Below, one piece after another: positions 1 through 12,314 of a DNA stretch of 64,000 bases. Within the stretch, counting starts at the first letter, position 1, and each line of letters opens with the position of its first letter. The DNA comes from Phyllostachys edulis. Its lineage: Eukaryota > Streptophyta > Magnoliopsida > Poales > Poaceae. The stretch is taken from positions 89,177,333 to 89,241,332 of the forward strand of contig CM070548.1 of NCBI GenBank assembly GCA_036346405.1, written 5' to 3'. The translations under genes and the position numbers were made by a program. The notes beneath the pieces are model-generated. The model saw only the letters and a list, made by a program, of their open reading frames with translations. It searched no databases and had not been told where the DNA came from.

Positions 1-852
1 TTAGCACTTGCTCCTAGGGGTAAGAGTAGGTGAAATTGCAATATAATGTATGATTCAACTAAAGGCACATCTACATAAAACGATGAATGGCTTAACGCTA
101 AATAATACACCCCCCCTGGCAGTCAATATAATTAGTTCACTTTAATTTTACCTCGCAGACCTTTATATGGCTAATGTAAGGAGCAAAAAATCACATCATC
201 AGTAAAGAAGAAAATTGTAGGTCTGATGTATAGCAAGTTCAAGTGAAATATTTTACAATGAAGTACTCCCTAGTGAATCAGATATGTTGTCGAGCTCGGC
301 ATATGGTGAAAAGGTGTCATTTGAGACAAATAAGCAACATGAAGCAAAAACTGGAAATCTAAAAGGCTTGTTCTGCGGCTAGCTTCGAGAAGCAGTCTAT
401 ATCTACTCTCAAGTCTCACCACTCTAGGTAAGTGAGATCATGTTAATCTTCCCACACATTACAAATATGCAGAACATCCATTAAAAGGATTAGTGTAAGG
501 CGCTAATTAGGCGGTAGCATATAAGCTTGTGTTATGCAACAATGATTCTTACATCTATTTTCTTATGGGCATGTGTAGATGTAGTTCAATATGCGCTACC
601 AGCTAGACAATGAGCTATGCAGGACTCTTACATCTTAATCCAATCATATTTGGCTCGTCCAAAATCCAGCAAACAAGAAAAATCTAACAAACAAGAAAAG
701 TCGTCTTTGTCTTCCTGGTGATTTTTCTATGCAAACAATCCAACAATCACCAGGTAGACTATGTTTTTATAAAAACCCAGCAAACAATGAGCTATGCATG
801 GCTTACGTATGTTGCCTTCTAATTAGCATGGTGGGAAGACCAAGACACTAAC
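1..852. other. Intergenic AT-rich sequence
   Basis: I see no gene, LTR end or MITE terminus here. A run of short similar phrases about plant-like AAACAAGAAAA at 660-705 is low-complexity. It may contain further decayed exons of the Nudix fragment that follows, but none could be read. Confidence 0.4.
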
Positions 853-977
853 CTTGAGGAGCATCTACAGGGGTAGATAAAAAATGTCATCGACCTCATC
901 GACGTTAAGAAAATGTTTAAATGCTTCTATATCCCAGAGTATGCCAGCAATAGGAATAACCACCAGAAGTTGCTGCC
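853..977 (-). pseudogene. Nudix hydrolase (CoA diphosphatase-like) exon remnant
   Basis: Read on the minus strand, this stretch encodes a segment rich in hydrophobic residues followed by GILWDIEAFKHFLNVDEVDD and then IFYLPL-stop-MLLK. That resembles the region after the Nudix box in plant NUDT15/22-type CoA pyrophosphatases, where a similar Leu-Pro-Leu-Glu-Met-Phe-Leu-Lys segment is expected. The expected Glu codon is replaced by TAG, so the exon is interrupted. A plausible GTTAGT donor follows the last Lys codon. I could not find the Nudix box exon or a downstream exon nearby, so this looks like a relic rather than a working gene. The assignment rests on family memory and has not been searched. 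Confidence 0.45.
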
Positions 978-2266
978 AAAGACATGGATAATACTAAGCT
1001 TGATGAATCTTGATAATGTGAGAGCAATCTTGTCATCGAATGGAACTCTAAATGCCTACTAATTCAATTTTAAAACATTAACTTGTACATAGCCAAACCA
1101 TCGGGGTACAATAATTTGTTGTGTTGGAGCAAAAAAAAAGGAAACTCCTAGCCTACTAATTATACATTTTACTAATGCAAATTTTGCAACACCATTACTT
1201 GGTTTACAAAAAAAGTAGACCCTCTCCGCAGCAGCAACAGAATATGCAATTCAGTTTAAAGAGGTTGACTCCTGTTCTATATCTTTACAATATTGATCAA
1301 AATAATCGACATAATCTTTTCTATGAATTTAAAAAGAATTCCTGTGATGATATGGCAGGTACCAAAGTAATCTTCAGAGACATTTGACCGGTTTGCTTTA
1401 AAGGCTAAATTTATTACATGACGTCTGAAACAATGCACTAGTAGATTGATTATAGGGCTAGCTTACCGTAATCAAATCCTAAGAGACCAAGAATGTGAAA
1501 GTGATTGTGCACTATCTGAACAACATACATGGTCCCCATGTAACAATGACAACATAATTTTTGGAGAGTTCACTGCAGAAAACAACATAAGCAATGACAC
1601 TAGCAAATAACAAAATCAATTTGAACTTTCATTGTATGAGATTATTTGATATAAGATTGTTAACATAAATCTTCAAGAAAATATAAGGCAAAGTTAATAG
1701 AAATTGAAGCCATTAAATATTGAAATATGCCTTTATGTATGTTAACTCAGCTGTTGATATCTTTTCAGCAGACATCTAACCATATGTGCAATTATTGAGC
1801 ATGTATCTCAGTCCAAGTAAAAACAAATAAAAAGGGAACAAATAATATGCATACCCCCAAAGAACAGGACTTGGTTCATCTCTACATTAGGTATTTTTCA
1901 CTGCATCATATGTAGATATCATATTAAGTGCATAGTGGCTAATAGCTAGGACTTGGCAGAACGCATTCTGTCTATCTGAACAGTAAGCTAAACCAATAGA
2001 ATAGCTCAACGTCAGGGAGACTGACTATATTACCAATCTTTCCTCATGTAAAACCTACAACAAACATCTTTGCAAATTCAGCGATGCATAGAATGCGTGG
2101 ATAGACTCAACCAAAGTGTATCTGCCAAACACAAGTCACTTGACTATACTATGGTTGCAAGTTGCAACAACTTATATATCCAAAAGTTTATATTCTACCA
2201 TAAGAGTTTATATTCTACCATAAACTAGCCAATGGTAAATTCAGCTAGAAAGATACTAACTTTCAC
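978..2266. other. Non-coding AT-rich sequence between two minus-strand gene remnants
   Basis: I see no convincing exon. A short direct duplication of the phrase TTTATATTCTACCATAA occurs at about 2187-2223. The region could hold introns or 3' sequence of the coiled-coil gene to the right. Confidence 0.35.
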
Positions 2267-3220
2267 GTTCCCTAAGTTAGGTGACGCACCCTCACTTGTA
2301 TTCTCCTTCCCATTTCTGTTGTTCCCTTTACTTTCAGTAGCATCTTGTAGCTGAAAGAAAAAGATTTAAATACAATTGAATGCAAAAAGTTCACAGGTGT
2401 GATTAAAAAAACACTATAATGAATGTAGAAGGGTAGCTACCCCTAAATTCTTCAAGCTAATTGACACATCTTCCTGTTGCTTCTTAAGGGCGGTCCTCGA
2501 TTCTTGGAAATCCTAGAAGGGCAAAAAGGAGAGGAAATAGTTTGCAAAAATAAAAAGAACAAAAATCTGGAGAATATATCCTTACTGATCTCAGCGGTTC
2601 TATTTCACTATTGAGTGCACTTTTGATATCGGAGAGTTCCTGCAAGACAGATAGAATGATAAATAAGCTGGTATACAAATTGCAAGAAATGCGCTGTAGC
2701 ACAAGTGCTAGCTTAGAATTGGTTTTGCTTTGATCAAGGTATGCTGTATTTTTTTGGAATGAATACACATGTTCTTAGTACTTAGTACATAGCTAGAACT
2801 AATTATAGAACTAAACGACATCATCAAGGTAGGAAATTAGCCGACGTACGTATTATTTCTTTCATTATCCCCTATTGAAGGGCTCCTAGATAATATAAGC
2901 ATCTAACTTTATTGTACTAACAAATCTCTAATGAAGTTTCGGATTTTTATTCAAAATTAACATAAACATTTACCAAACCCAACCCAAACATGAAAAAAGT
3001 AAGTGATCACTCTAATCGTTAAAATAAAACAATTATTCTAAAAAAGCAAGTGTGCATAAAATAATCCTGGGCCAATGCAAGAAAGAATAATAATATAGGT
3101 AGAAACCAGGGGTTTTCATAACACAAATAGAACATGTAGCATCAAGTGAAGTACGTAGAAACTCACAGTTTTGTATTTCTTCAATTGGGTGTCTAAATTG
3201 TTCCTCCAATTCTGCAAATC
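2267..3220 (-). CDS. Small coiled-coil protein, partial (four phase-0 exons)
   Basis: Four consecutive minus-strand exons can be read: 3220-3167 (18 codons), 2639-2586 (18), 2512-2441 (24) and 2350-2267 (28). Each has an AG acceptor and a GT donor, and all junctions are phase 0, so together they give an open 88-residue stretch. The peptide is charged and heptad-like (for example DLQNWRNNLDTQLKKYKT, then ELSDIKSALNSEIEPLRS), as expected of a coiled coil, and it ends in a polar Asn/Gly/Ser-rich tail. I do not recognise the family. A start at 3856 (MVDVVPPEK) is possible. It is followed by a GC-type donor (AAAG/GCAAGT), but joining it to the next exon would be one base out of phase, so the first exon is unresolved. 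Downstream exons were not found. Function unknown. Confidence 0.5.
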
Positions 3221-4607
3221 CTGGAGAAAAAATAACAAGACTTAAATCAACAGTTCAGTACCCAAAATTTAACAATTCCAAGTGATATCAATTTAATGGG
3301 ATCAAATAACCAAATCAGCTATTTAGCAAAAGTATTGCGTACTTGTTACTCAACTTGCCGTATAGACTAATTGTTCAGACACAGGTAACAATGACTGTTC
3401 GTATTTGGCAGAAACAAAAGAATAAACCCTAAATTCAATACTCCCATTGTCTATATTAGCACAAAATAGAAGTATATACATACATCCTTCACTTGACTTA
3501 CATTACACCATCCGGCTTCAACTAACAGTCGCGTGCTAAATGACGGAATCAAACATTGACTCTCTCAAGAGAAAGTAGCTCATCCACTCAGATATAATGA
3601 TATCCACTGTCGTTCTAAAGTATAGACCAAAAGAAAGTAATCAATACAAAATACATCATATATTCCATATTGATTAAAGATTTGAACTTTTTTTACTTTT
3701 GAGATGATGAAGTTTTAGGCTCGGTGCTGTTCACATGGTTGAAATGTCTTCCCACCAGCCATACCAAATTTTCCCCCTTACTATTGATGCAGAAACTAAG
3801 AACAATCAATCGAGAAATCAAGACTTGCCTTTCTCTGGAGGTACAACGTCCACCATGGACCCCTATATCACCTCTACGGTGTTCGCGAGGAGGAGAGCAG
3901 AGCGGCGGCGCTAGTGGAGAAGGGCGACAGTGGAGGCAAAGGGATAGGAAGAGGAGGCGGAGGAGGGTAGAGTGGGGAGGAAGTAATCATCGTGGGAGGC
4001 GAGGGAGGGGAATGGGAGGGGTGGAATGGAAGCTATCTTAGGGTGGGATCTGGGGGCCTTGGTCGCTGTTGGAGCTTGCGAGGGGTGGGGCCAAGGACCG
4101 ACGGCTGGGCGGAGAGGGAACGACAGTGGCAGCGGAGAGGGGCAGCTGGGTGGGGATCGAGCGGCGGAGCCAGCTGAGAGGGGTGGCAGAGCGAGGAGGA
4201 GGCAGGGATGGAGTGGGAGGTACGTGAGGGGAACGAGAGCACGTTGTAGGGCGCAAGGAGAGAGGGCTAGCCGGCATTATGGTTCCTCAGCAGACCCGAT
4301 CGAACAACCACCAGCGAACCCGACACGATCAGACGACGGATCCTGTTAGGGGCTCTCCACGTGATCGTGGTCGGGCGACAACGATCGAATGCTGCATATT
4401 TTGTTAATGATATGGCCACTTTGAGGGGAGCCCAAACCGGCCTTCTTTTACCTGTAAAAATGTTTTGAACCCAGGAATTATGTAGAAATTTGCATGAATA
4501 AATATAATTTCTCTAATGTTCTTGTTGAACTTTCCATCTTTTGGATAAGCACACGTGTTACAACAAAATACGTGTGCAACTCAAGACTGATACCCAAATT
4601 CTCCTTC
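3221..4607. other. Probable 5' region of the coiled-coil gene, then purine-rich GC-rich DNA
   Basis: From about 3840 to 4300 the + strand is strongly G/A-rich, which produces several overlapping open frames on both strands. None has recognisable protein character. The region is compatible with a GC-rich first exon, 5' UTR and promoter of the minus-strand gene at 2267-3220. Nothing else is supported. Confidence 0.35.
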
Positions 4608-4612
4608 TAAAC

Positions 4613-4830
4613 TGTTAAGAAATCCTAGATTAAGGGTTGATAGACATAATATCGAAACTACCACTAGTGGGTTTTAGTCTATAAATAGGACCTCCATATA
4701 CGAAGATTGAGATGATCAATGAATAAAAGGGGTTCATCCGTATTGTGTTTTCATCTGTTGTATCCCTGTTTATTATCTCTCATTGGTGATTGGATTGATT
4801 GAATTCTTGCGACGACTAGGTTATTTAATA
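4613..4830 (+). repeat. 5' LTR of old Copia element
   Basis: This 218 bp LTR starts TGTTAAGAAATC and contains CTATAAATAGGACCTCC, a TATA-box-like core. It ends TTATTTAATA and is followed by CGTTATCAGCACGG, which resembles a primer-binding site of the TATCAGAGC type. It is similar along its whole length to 13343-13558. Confidence 0.75.
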
Positions 4831-5622
4831 CGTTATCAGCACGGATCGGTCTATACAGCCGAATCGGTATGTTGCCAGAATTTCATCTTTCATTCTCTAG
4901 TTTGCTATGAATTAATTTGGTAGATTAGTCTGCATGTCGGATTAGATCTGTTACTAGCTAGGGGTATTGTAACACCCTAGCTTAACAAAAGCCTGAAATG
5001 TCACCTACAACTACTATCACTACTAAATTTAACCATTAAACAAGAATCATTATCAACTAGACTCAAATAATAATCATTCTACCAAATGACAAGTCATAAA
5101 TTTCAGCAACCTAAATTCTAAAAATGAATGGAATAATTAACACATAACTACTTACCACTATCAACACTAGCAAAACTATCTAGTCAACAGATAAGCTTAA
5201 CATCTAAGCATGTAACCAAGAGTTAAATAGGTAATACAACCTCCACAATAAGCAGAACCATGTGAAAATGCAAATTCCATAAGTTAACCATTTATTACAT
5301 CTAAATTTGCTAACTGAACTTTGGCCAAAGAAAATAAATGTCTAGTGATGTGAAGTGCTTAAAATTGATATCATATCATGATCTATTTCCACCAGATGCA
5401 TGCTGTCTTAAACGATCACCTAAAACAATAAACAACAAGAGTGAGTCCAATTCTCAGCAAGTTCAAGTGAGAATAGCCATACATAAGCATCATTTCATCA
5501 ATATGTTCTCATTATAAAACATACAATTCCTTTCTCATGAGTGCAATGCAATGCAATGCAAATCATGCTCATGCCACAACTTCTCTTCTGCATATACCGG
5601 TATAGCGGAGTGTTACACCCGT

Positions 5623-8394
5623 TGTAACGGTCGGACCTGGGATTACCCCTCCCAAGTCCTCTGTGCAAACCGAGCTAGTCCCAAGATCAGTTGCTAGCTC
5701 ACACAGTGAACAAATGTGGTAACAACAATCAACACAAACTTTATTAATAGACAACAGAGTTGATTACAAGAACGGCTTATGAGCCGACAAAGCCAAAACA
5801 CAACGGAACACAAAAGCAAGTAGACCACACGATTCGCCATAGGCAATCGTCTCCAGGGTGCAGCCTAGATGTCCTGGTCTTCAGGATCCTCGTAGACCTC
5901 CTCTCCTGCTCAATTATTAGATTAAGTAGAGTGAGCACAACAATCGTACTCGCAAGTCACACCCATCAAGTAATAGATTGAATGCATGTAAGGATATCTC
6001 AAAGGAAGGCTTATAGATTTGATTTGCATAAAGCCATGTTTCTTTCCAAATACTTGTACTAAGTTCCAAAGTGGTTATACAATAATTAAAATTCATTTTC
6101 TAAATCTCAGTTTTATGTCAGATAACATTTATCAACAAGTAGTGAAGGATACCCTCCTATCACAAGGCTCCTTCCCCAAAACCCATTTGGATAGACATCC
6201 AAAACCATTTCATAAAGTCTTTTGAAAACAAAACCAAAATCTAACTTGGAGCAGCTTTGCCAGCACGTCCATGACCATGGACACGGCTATTCGAATAGTT
6301 TTACACTCTACAGAGGTGTACAACTTTACCCACACGACACGACCTCTCTAGTTTGTTTGGTATCCGTCGATACCACTGCTCACTACCGTCGGTAAATGGT
6401 CTAGAGCACGTGACAAGGCCTTTACAATGCTCCATTCCACCGCAGTCCCCCCTCGCTAAGGTTTCACCCCCTTTGGACTAATCATCCGCCGGGTTTAGGG
6501 CCCCTCTTGCGCGAGGTGGGAATACATAAAAGTAGGTCATCCGGACACCCACACAACCGGATGAAATGACCATGGTGAAACATTGCAAATTAGTTAGCCA
6601 GGTTCTACCCATTCAGAACATGTGGTAGTACGGTATGACATAGCAAAATACACTCGAAGACCGGTCCTTAACTGACTTGGGCGACTTCCACAAAACCTTG
6701 GGCCTCAACCCTACCTGAGTTGAGCCCGTGCATGAACATGCACCCTTCCAAACAACCAATTCGCCCAAGTCCAAACCAATTTTCCTTGTGCTTTGCTTTT
6801 CCAAAATATTTGCAAAGTTCCACGACAACCCAATGTTATGGTTAAAACATTTTGACAACAATGGTCTTTTGGTAGAAAATTCCCCAAATCAAGATTTTTG
6901 GGTCTAAGCTTGATTAAGCATAGAGTTTTACAACACATGCTAGTTCATACTAATGTACCAACTAGCTCTTACTATGGTAACAAGGGGTGGTCGAATCAAT
7001 AATCAAGTTTGGACGTACAAAGGAATTAGGAATAACTACAAAGTTAAAATAGGGATTAAATTACTTAAATTTAAATAAGCATGCCATAATAATTTGAAAC
7101 AGAACTTAAATAATTTGAAATATTGGGATTCAATATGATCAAGGGTGTAACTTGCCTTGCTCAAAAGCTTGAGAGTCTACTTATTCGAAGTACTCGGTCT
7201 CTCCGGAGTCGTCGAAATCTACACGTGAGAATGAAGCATAATCAAATAAAGACCAAATAAAATTCAAATGAACTCCAAAACAAACAGAACTAGGACCAAC
7301 AGCAAGGTACTGAATTAGAAACAGGCTCTCGGGAGGAGGTCAAGGGAGGTCCTGAGGAGGTTAAGGGAGGTCTTGAGGAGGAGGTCCTGGGAAAGATACA
7401 ACTACTCAATGTGGTCGTAGGAAGGATACAAAAGGATACGACTACACAACGTGGTCGTAGGAGCAAAGGAAGAGAACAGGGCACGGAAAAATTCACCAGG
7501 GCCGAGAGAGAGACTGAAAGAGGAGGGGGAGAAAGTGGACGGCGGGCGGTGGTCGAAGACAGCGTAGGCGCTTCGGTGAACTCCTTGGCGACGAGGTGGT
7601 TGAAGACGGCGTAGGCTCCAGCGGACGGTGGCGAAACATCAAGCACAAAGGAACTGGACGAGAGCAAGAGAGTTGGGTGTGAAAAAGGTGATGAAAGAGG
7701 GCTGCTCTGGCTTTTATAGCCAAGGGAGACAGGGAGAGTCACTAAAAGACTCGGAGGCCCACACAATCAAGAGCAGGTGAAGGAGGAGATGGGGGCAGGT
7801 AGGGGAGGAGACAAGAGGGGGAACAGTACTGCAGACGCGACAATATTTAATGCGCGAAAACTTTTACGTCAACAGTGACGCAGCGGGAGGAAGAAGAAGG
7901 TGAGCAGGGCTAACAGGTGGGGCTAGTCAAAACTCAGGAGGGTGGTCCAACCGAAGGGGAGGTTGTGACCAAAGAGGTGGTCATGACCAACGAGGAGGTC
8001 GTGACCAAAGAGGATGTCGTGACAAAACTCCAGGACCATCCAAGAGGTCTGGACAGAAAGGGAGGTCCAAACAAGAGGGAGGTCTGGACGAAGGGGTGGT
8101 CCAAACGAGAGGGAAGTCTGGATAGAAGGGGAGGTCCACACGAGAGGGAGGTCTTGACAGAAGAAAGAGCCAGCTCGAGGGGAAGATGTAACGAACAGAG
8201 AAAGGGAATCAACACTAGAGAACTCTAACAAACTCAAAGTAAACCAAACTTTTGGAATAGTTGAAGTTCGATTTAGTCATTTTAAACACTTTTAAATTCC
8301 AAAATCTCAAGTTAAGCTTTAGGACTTCAACAAAACCAAATGGTTATTTTAATTTTGATAATTTTCAAAAAGACCTGAAAAACGGGATGTTACA
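5623..8394 (-). mobile_element. Solo LTR, 2,772 bp, with perfect target duplication
   Basis: The sequence starts TGTAACGGTCGG and ends CGGGATGTTACA, so it has TG...CA ends with a 6 bp terminal inverted repeat (TGTAAC/GTTACA). It is flanked on both sides by CCCGT (5618-5622 and 8395-8399), a perfect 5 bp target-site duplication. No pol sequence lies inside, so it is a solo LTR left by LTR-LTR recombination, most likely from a Ty3/Gypsy element. Orientation is tentative: the end TGTAACATCCCG read on the minus strand matches a second copy at 12315. The right third carries a minisatellite. Open frames at 7290-8240 are by-products of purine-rich repeats. Confidence 0.85.
7917..8165. repeat. Minisatellite in solo LTR
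   Basis: A purine-rich array of short degenerate units is built on GAGGTCGTGACCAAAGAGG and GGAGGTCTGGACGAAAGG. The units are roughly 17-35 bp. The related inverted array at 12540-12715 has units like CCAGACCTCCCTCTCGTTTG. It creates long shadow reading frames on both strands. Confidence 0.7.
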
Positions 8395-10148
8395 CCCGTC
8401 GGTGTTCAATCATGCCTGCATTATCAAATGCGGGGACCCATTGCCCATCTTTTTCAGATGGGGACCCATTGCCCATATCTTAAATATAGGGACCCGTTGC
8501 CTATATCTTAAATATGGGGATCTCAATGCTCACTCCCATGGGTACATCATGCCAACATGCATGCTTGATATGAAATGAAATGAACAATCCACAATATGTT
8601 CCCATAAGAGTTATCAACTATCGATAATCATATAAACAATGTGAAATAAACATTTTTATCATGCTTAATCATATTAAGCACGCATCAAATCAACAATATT
8701 GCCCAACACACAATATCGTACTAAAATTATACTTGCCTCAACCGTGTGATGAGTGACGACGAGTAGAGGGCTCTAACCCCAGTCTCACACCACCACCAGA
8801 CATTCGTAAGAGATACTAAGAATACCATACAAAATCACACCACATTGCAATAAAACTAAATAGACAAATCCGCTCCTAATCGCAACCCAAAACGATACCA
8901 TTCCTTCCCGAACACCATTCTGTCCAAAACAGGACAGTCACCTTAGAAGAATCATGACTTTTGATCTATAGTTCTAAAAATCATGAACTCAGACTTTCTG
9001 GAATCTACACACATATTCCCACAATTTCTCAGGTGAGATCAGATTATTTCATCTAAATCCTTGTTTTTAACTCCGAAGATAGATCTGTCATCTTCGGTAA
9101 TACCGACTTAGAAATTCCATAACTTTTAATTGGTTCATCCAAAAACATTGATATAAGACATAGAATCCACAAGAAATTATCTACCATAATAAATTTTGTC
9201 CAAATTTTCTATTCTACATTTAATTTTGCAAACTTAACATTTTCCCAACTGTTCTCAACAGAAAGTCAGAACTGAAATGCATATTTTAAAATTTCATAAC
9301 TCCTATTTTACTTGTCCAAAAATTGTGTTATTGGTCTCTCTGGAATCATCACAAAGTTATATATCTATTTCATGCAGATCAAAAGTCCCAAATTCGTCCA
9401 TTTTACTATTTTAATTTATATAACCATGCCTGCTAACAGAAACCAAAGAACTGAACAGGCAGTCAGATTGCAAAAATCATAACTTTCAATCTATCCATCC
9501 ACAAATTGTGATCCAGAACTCTATAGAAAGCTAATGAAATCATCTACAAATATCTAGGATATGACAATTCCAAATTTCGCAATTGCAAAACCCAAAACTA
9601 CTAACGGCAAAAAACCGATCTACTACCCAAAACTATTGTTCTGTCCCCTTCGGTTATTAAATCGGATCTCACAAACCATAGGGAACAATTGCATGAAAAT
9701 TGGTAGGAATATATATACACAAGTTTTCTACAATATGTAAAAATTTCAGCCCATGCTGTGATCGTTTCACCACTCAAATAGATCACCTACCAACACTGCT
9801 TTGTGCTAAAACTGCAGTAGTCCAGGCTGACAAAAACCCCTCTCAAAACAGGTGCTCCTCTCAACTAATCCTCAATTTAACCGTACAGATCTAAGAGCAA
9901 CAAGTCGAGAACACACTGACCAAGTTTAAGCTCGATTGTATGACATTTGATGCTCCGATCGACGTCTTTGTGGAGACTGTAGGAGGAGAGGCGTTGGTCA
10001 GTGGGGAGGAGAAGGGGGTGGTGGCTCGAATGTGGGGGTGAAGGGGGGTGGTGCATGAGAGGAGGGATTAGGGTTGGCTGCCCCCTCCCATGTGGTCGGC
10101 TCCCCACTTGGGCCTGACACCATGGGCCGAATGCTCATGGTCCAGGTT

Positions 10149-11691
10149 TGTAGGATCAAGGATAACCGACTAGAGGGGGGTGAATAGGAGGTTTTAAAAC
10201 TTTTTGACTAATTAATAAATTAAGTCAATTACGAACTAAATCCAAACTAGATACAATTCTAGCTAAGCAATTCTACACAAGATAAGTGCTAGAATTGTAA
10301 ATGCGGAAATAGTAAAGACAAGAAATAACCACAATTGAGACAATGAAGTTTTTCCCGTGGTATCAAAGACTTGCTGGTCTTCACTAGTCCATGTTGAAGA
10401 AGCTTGAACTAACAAGCCGACTCCACAAATTAAGCCTTCACTCGATAACTAGTGGATGTTCTTCCTCCGCTCCGGAGAAGGCGAACACATAACCACTCAC
10501 AATTGGCACCGGGTCTCTTCACAATCTTCTTGAAGAGATTACCGTGCTAACTCCGCCAAGCCATCTAGGTATTTGGTAAACACCAAGAGTAATGAATCAC
10601 GATCTTTGCTAGACGACACTCAAGTGCAAAGGATCAATCTAGAATGAATGCACTTGAATTTTGGCTCAACTACCTCACAATGAATGCACAAGTGTATTGG
10701 AGGTATAGAGAGGATGATCAAGGCTCAAAGGATGTTAAATAAAGTCTAGCATACTGTCCTTGAGTAGGTGGAGGGGTATTTATACCCCCCATAAACAAAT
10801 ACGACTGTTGAGGGGCGAAACTCCAACTTTTTCCAGCAAATACGGTAGTATCGCCATGTAATGGCCGGTACTACCGCACCTCACCTAACCACACAGAACG
10901 AGTAGAATAGACGCATTAACTGCTCTGACATAGTCATTGGAAAATTCAGCATGGTACTACCGCCATATAACATGCGGTAGTTCTGTTGGTCGGTCATACC
11001 GAAAAATACAAGCGGTACTACCGCTTCACCTTAGAGTCCAAAAGTGGTACTCACTAGAAAATACGTACCACTGATTTTTTGGTAACACCAGGGTGCGGTA
11101 TTTCCGCTGAACAAATGCGGTCATACCGCGATGTGGTGGTACCGCCGAGGAAACTTCGGAACTACCGCACACAGGGTGAACCACCAAACCAAGATAGTGT
11201 CACTCTAGAAATAACGTACCGCCAACTATTTTTCGGTACAACCGGTTCTTGTAGTATCGCACCACCATCGATTATATCATTGAAGCGATAGTACCGCCGA
11301 CACAACGTCGGTACTACCGATTATCCTCACAAAGCATAGTTGGCTTCCAAATCAAATTCTAAGTGCATGCATGAACCTATATTGATCCAAATGGCACAAG
11401 AACATGCTATCAAGCTACTAGTCATGATCCCTCTTAATAGTACGACATTTAATCTAAAATCCGGTCTTCCATCCTTTTCTCCTAAGACCGGTAAGCATAA
11501 AAAGGATTCTAGACTACTTGTACCTTGTCTTTGAACCATATTGATCTTCATGTTGTCCTTTAACATGCATCTCCAACTTGTCATATTCACCATTGGGACT
11601 TAACATTGTAAATACTCGATAACATGTTTGTCACATATTCACATATTGTCATTAATTACCAAAACAATTTTTAGGGGCCTAGATGCTTTCA
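10149..11691 (-). repeat. SIRE/Opie-type Copia LTR (minus orientation)
   Basis: The LTR starts TGTAGGATCAAGGATAACC and ends GGCCTAGATGCTTTCA, 1,543 bp in all. The same start recurs at 36117 and the same end at 27925. On the minus strand a TATAAATA box lies at 10777-10784. The right edge is followed by ATCTCCCCTTTTTTGG, the complement of a polypurine tract, which sets the minus orientation. From about 10840 to 11330 it carries many short palindromic motifs of the form CGGTA-N-TACCG. The left side meets the neighbouring LTR at 10144. Confidence 0.8.
10777..10784 (-). promoter_or_regulatory. TATA box of SIRE-type LTR
   Basis: TATAAATA on the minus strand sits between a C-run and a G-run (ggggTATTTATAcccc on the + strand). 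The same context recurs in the related LTRs at 27203-27210 and 36753-36760, so this is the likely LTR promoter core. Confidence 0.55.
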
Positions 11692-12314
11692 ATCTCCCCT
11701 TTTTTGGTAATTGATGACAACCCAATCAATATGTGAGAAAGATTGTTTTGAATATACTGCTTATTGTGAAACGAGTTGTATATTCTTTTGATGACTTAAC
11801 AGAAATAATTCTTGCAATAAGTTCAAGAGAGTTTTGAGAATTATTTTCTTGTTATAGTCAATACAAAGAAAGCTCCCCCTAAACATATGCATATAAATGA
11901 GAGAATTTTTTTGCAAGCACATGTAGAGATTTTTGAAAATTTTGGTGGAGTTTCTTTTGCTTGTTGGAACTTGAGGGAATATGAGATACTATTAAAATGA
12001 CTAAGAGATAAGGATTGCAAGTTATGAGAATATCATTAAAACCAAATATGCAATAATATCAAACACCAAGTTCAACAACACATCATTAAAACTATAACAA
12101 AGTTTTAAACTATTACAAACACACAAGTAATTAAACATAACAGGTTCCACATAGAGTACATAAAATAATAGTAGCGGTGCTAGTGCTTCCCCTTGATCTT
12201 TGTCCTTGTTCTTCTAGCTTTCCCTTGATCTTTCTCCTTTATCCTTCTAGCTTCCCCCCCTTTGGCATCAAAATACGAAAAAGTCATTATGCAGCCGGAT
12301 CCTGAGGGGGAAGT
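11692..12314 (-). mobile_element. 3' internal fragment of SIRE-type element
   Basis: Starting with the PPT complement and TTGGTAATTGATGACAA, this stretch aligns by eye with 27926-28440 of the larger SIRE-type element, including AAAGAAAGCTCCCCCTAAAC and a CCCCCTTTGGCATCAA phrase. It is the untranslated 3' end of that element family, cut off at 12314. Confidence 0.7.

Larger units (their letters stand above)
4968..10144. mobile_element. Probable LTR (Gypsy-like), split by a nested solo LTR
   Basis: The left end TGTAACACCCTAGC is typical of long plant Gypsy LTRs, and its left flank is GGTAT (4963-4967). The right end is less certain. The CA at 10143-10144 is followed by GGTTT, a 4-of-5 match to the left flank. 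Without the nested 5623-8394 insertion the element would be about 2.4 kb, an acceptable solo LTR size. It has no coding content. At about 8427-8530 it carries three to four imperfect copies of a unit containing GGGACCCATTGCCCATAT. The right boundary is inferred. Confidence 0.45.

Noticed and set aside
3724..4349. Several overlapping 60-107 codon frames on both strands
   Set aside because: They result from a purine-rich, GC-rich stretch with few stops. There is no domain and there are multiple mutually exclusive frames.
7290..8237. Open frames up to 158 codons on both strands
   Set aside because: They lie inside a solo LTR and are produced by a Pu/Py minisatellite. They have no similarity to any known protein type.
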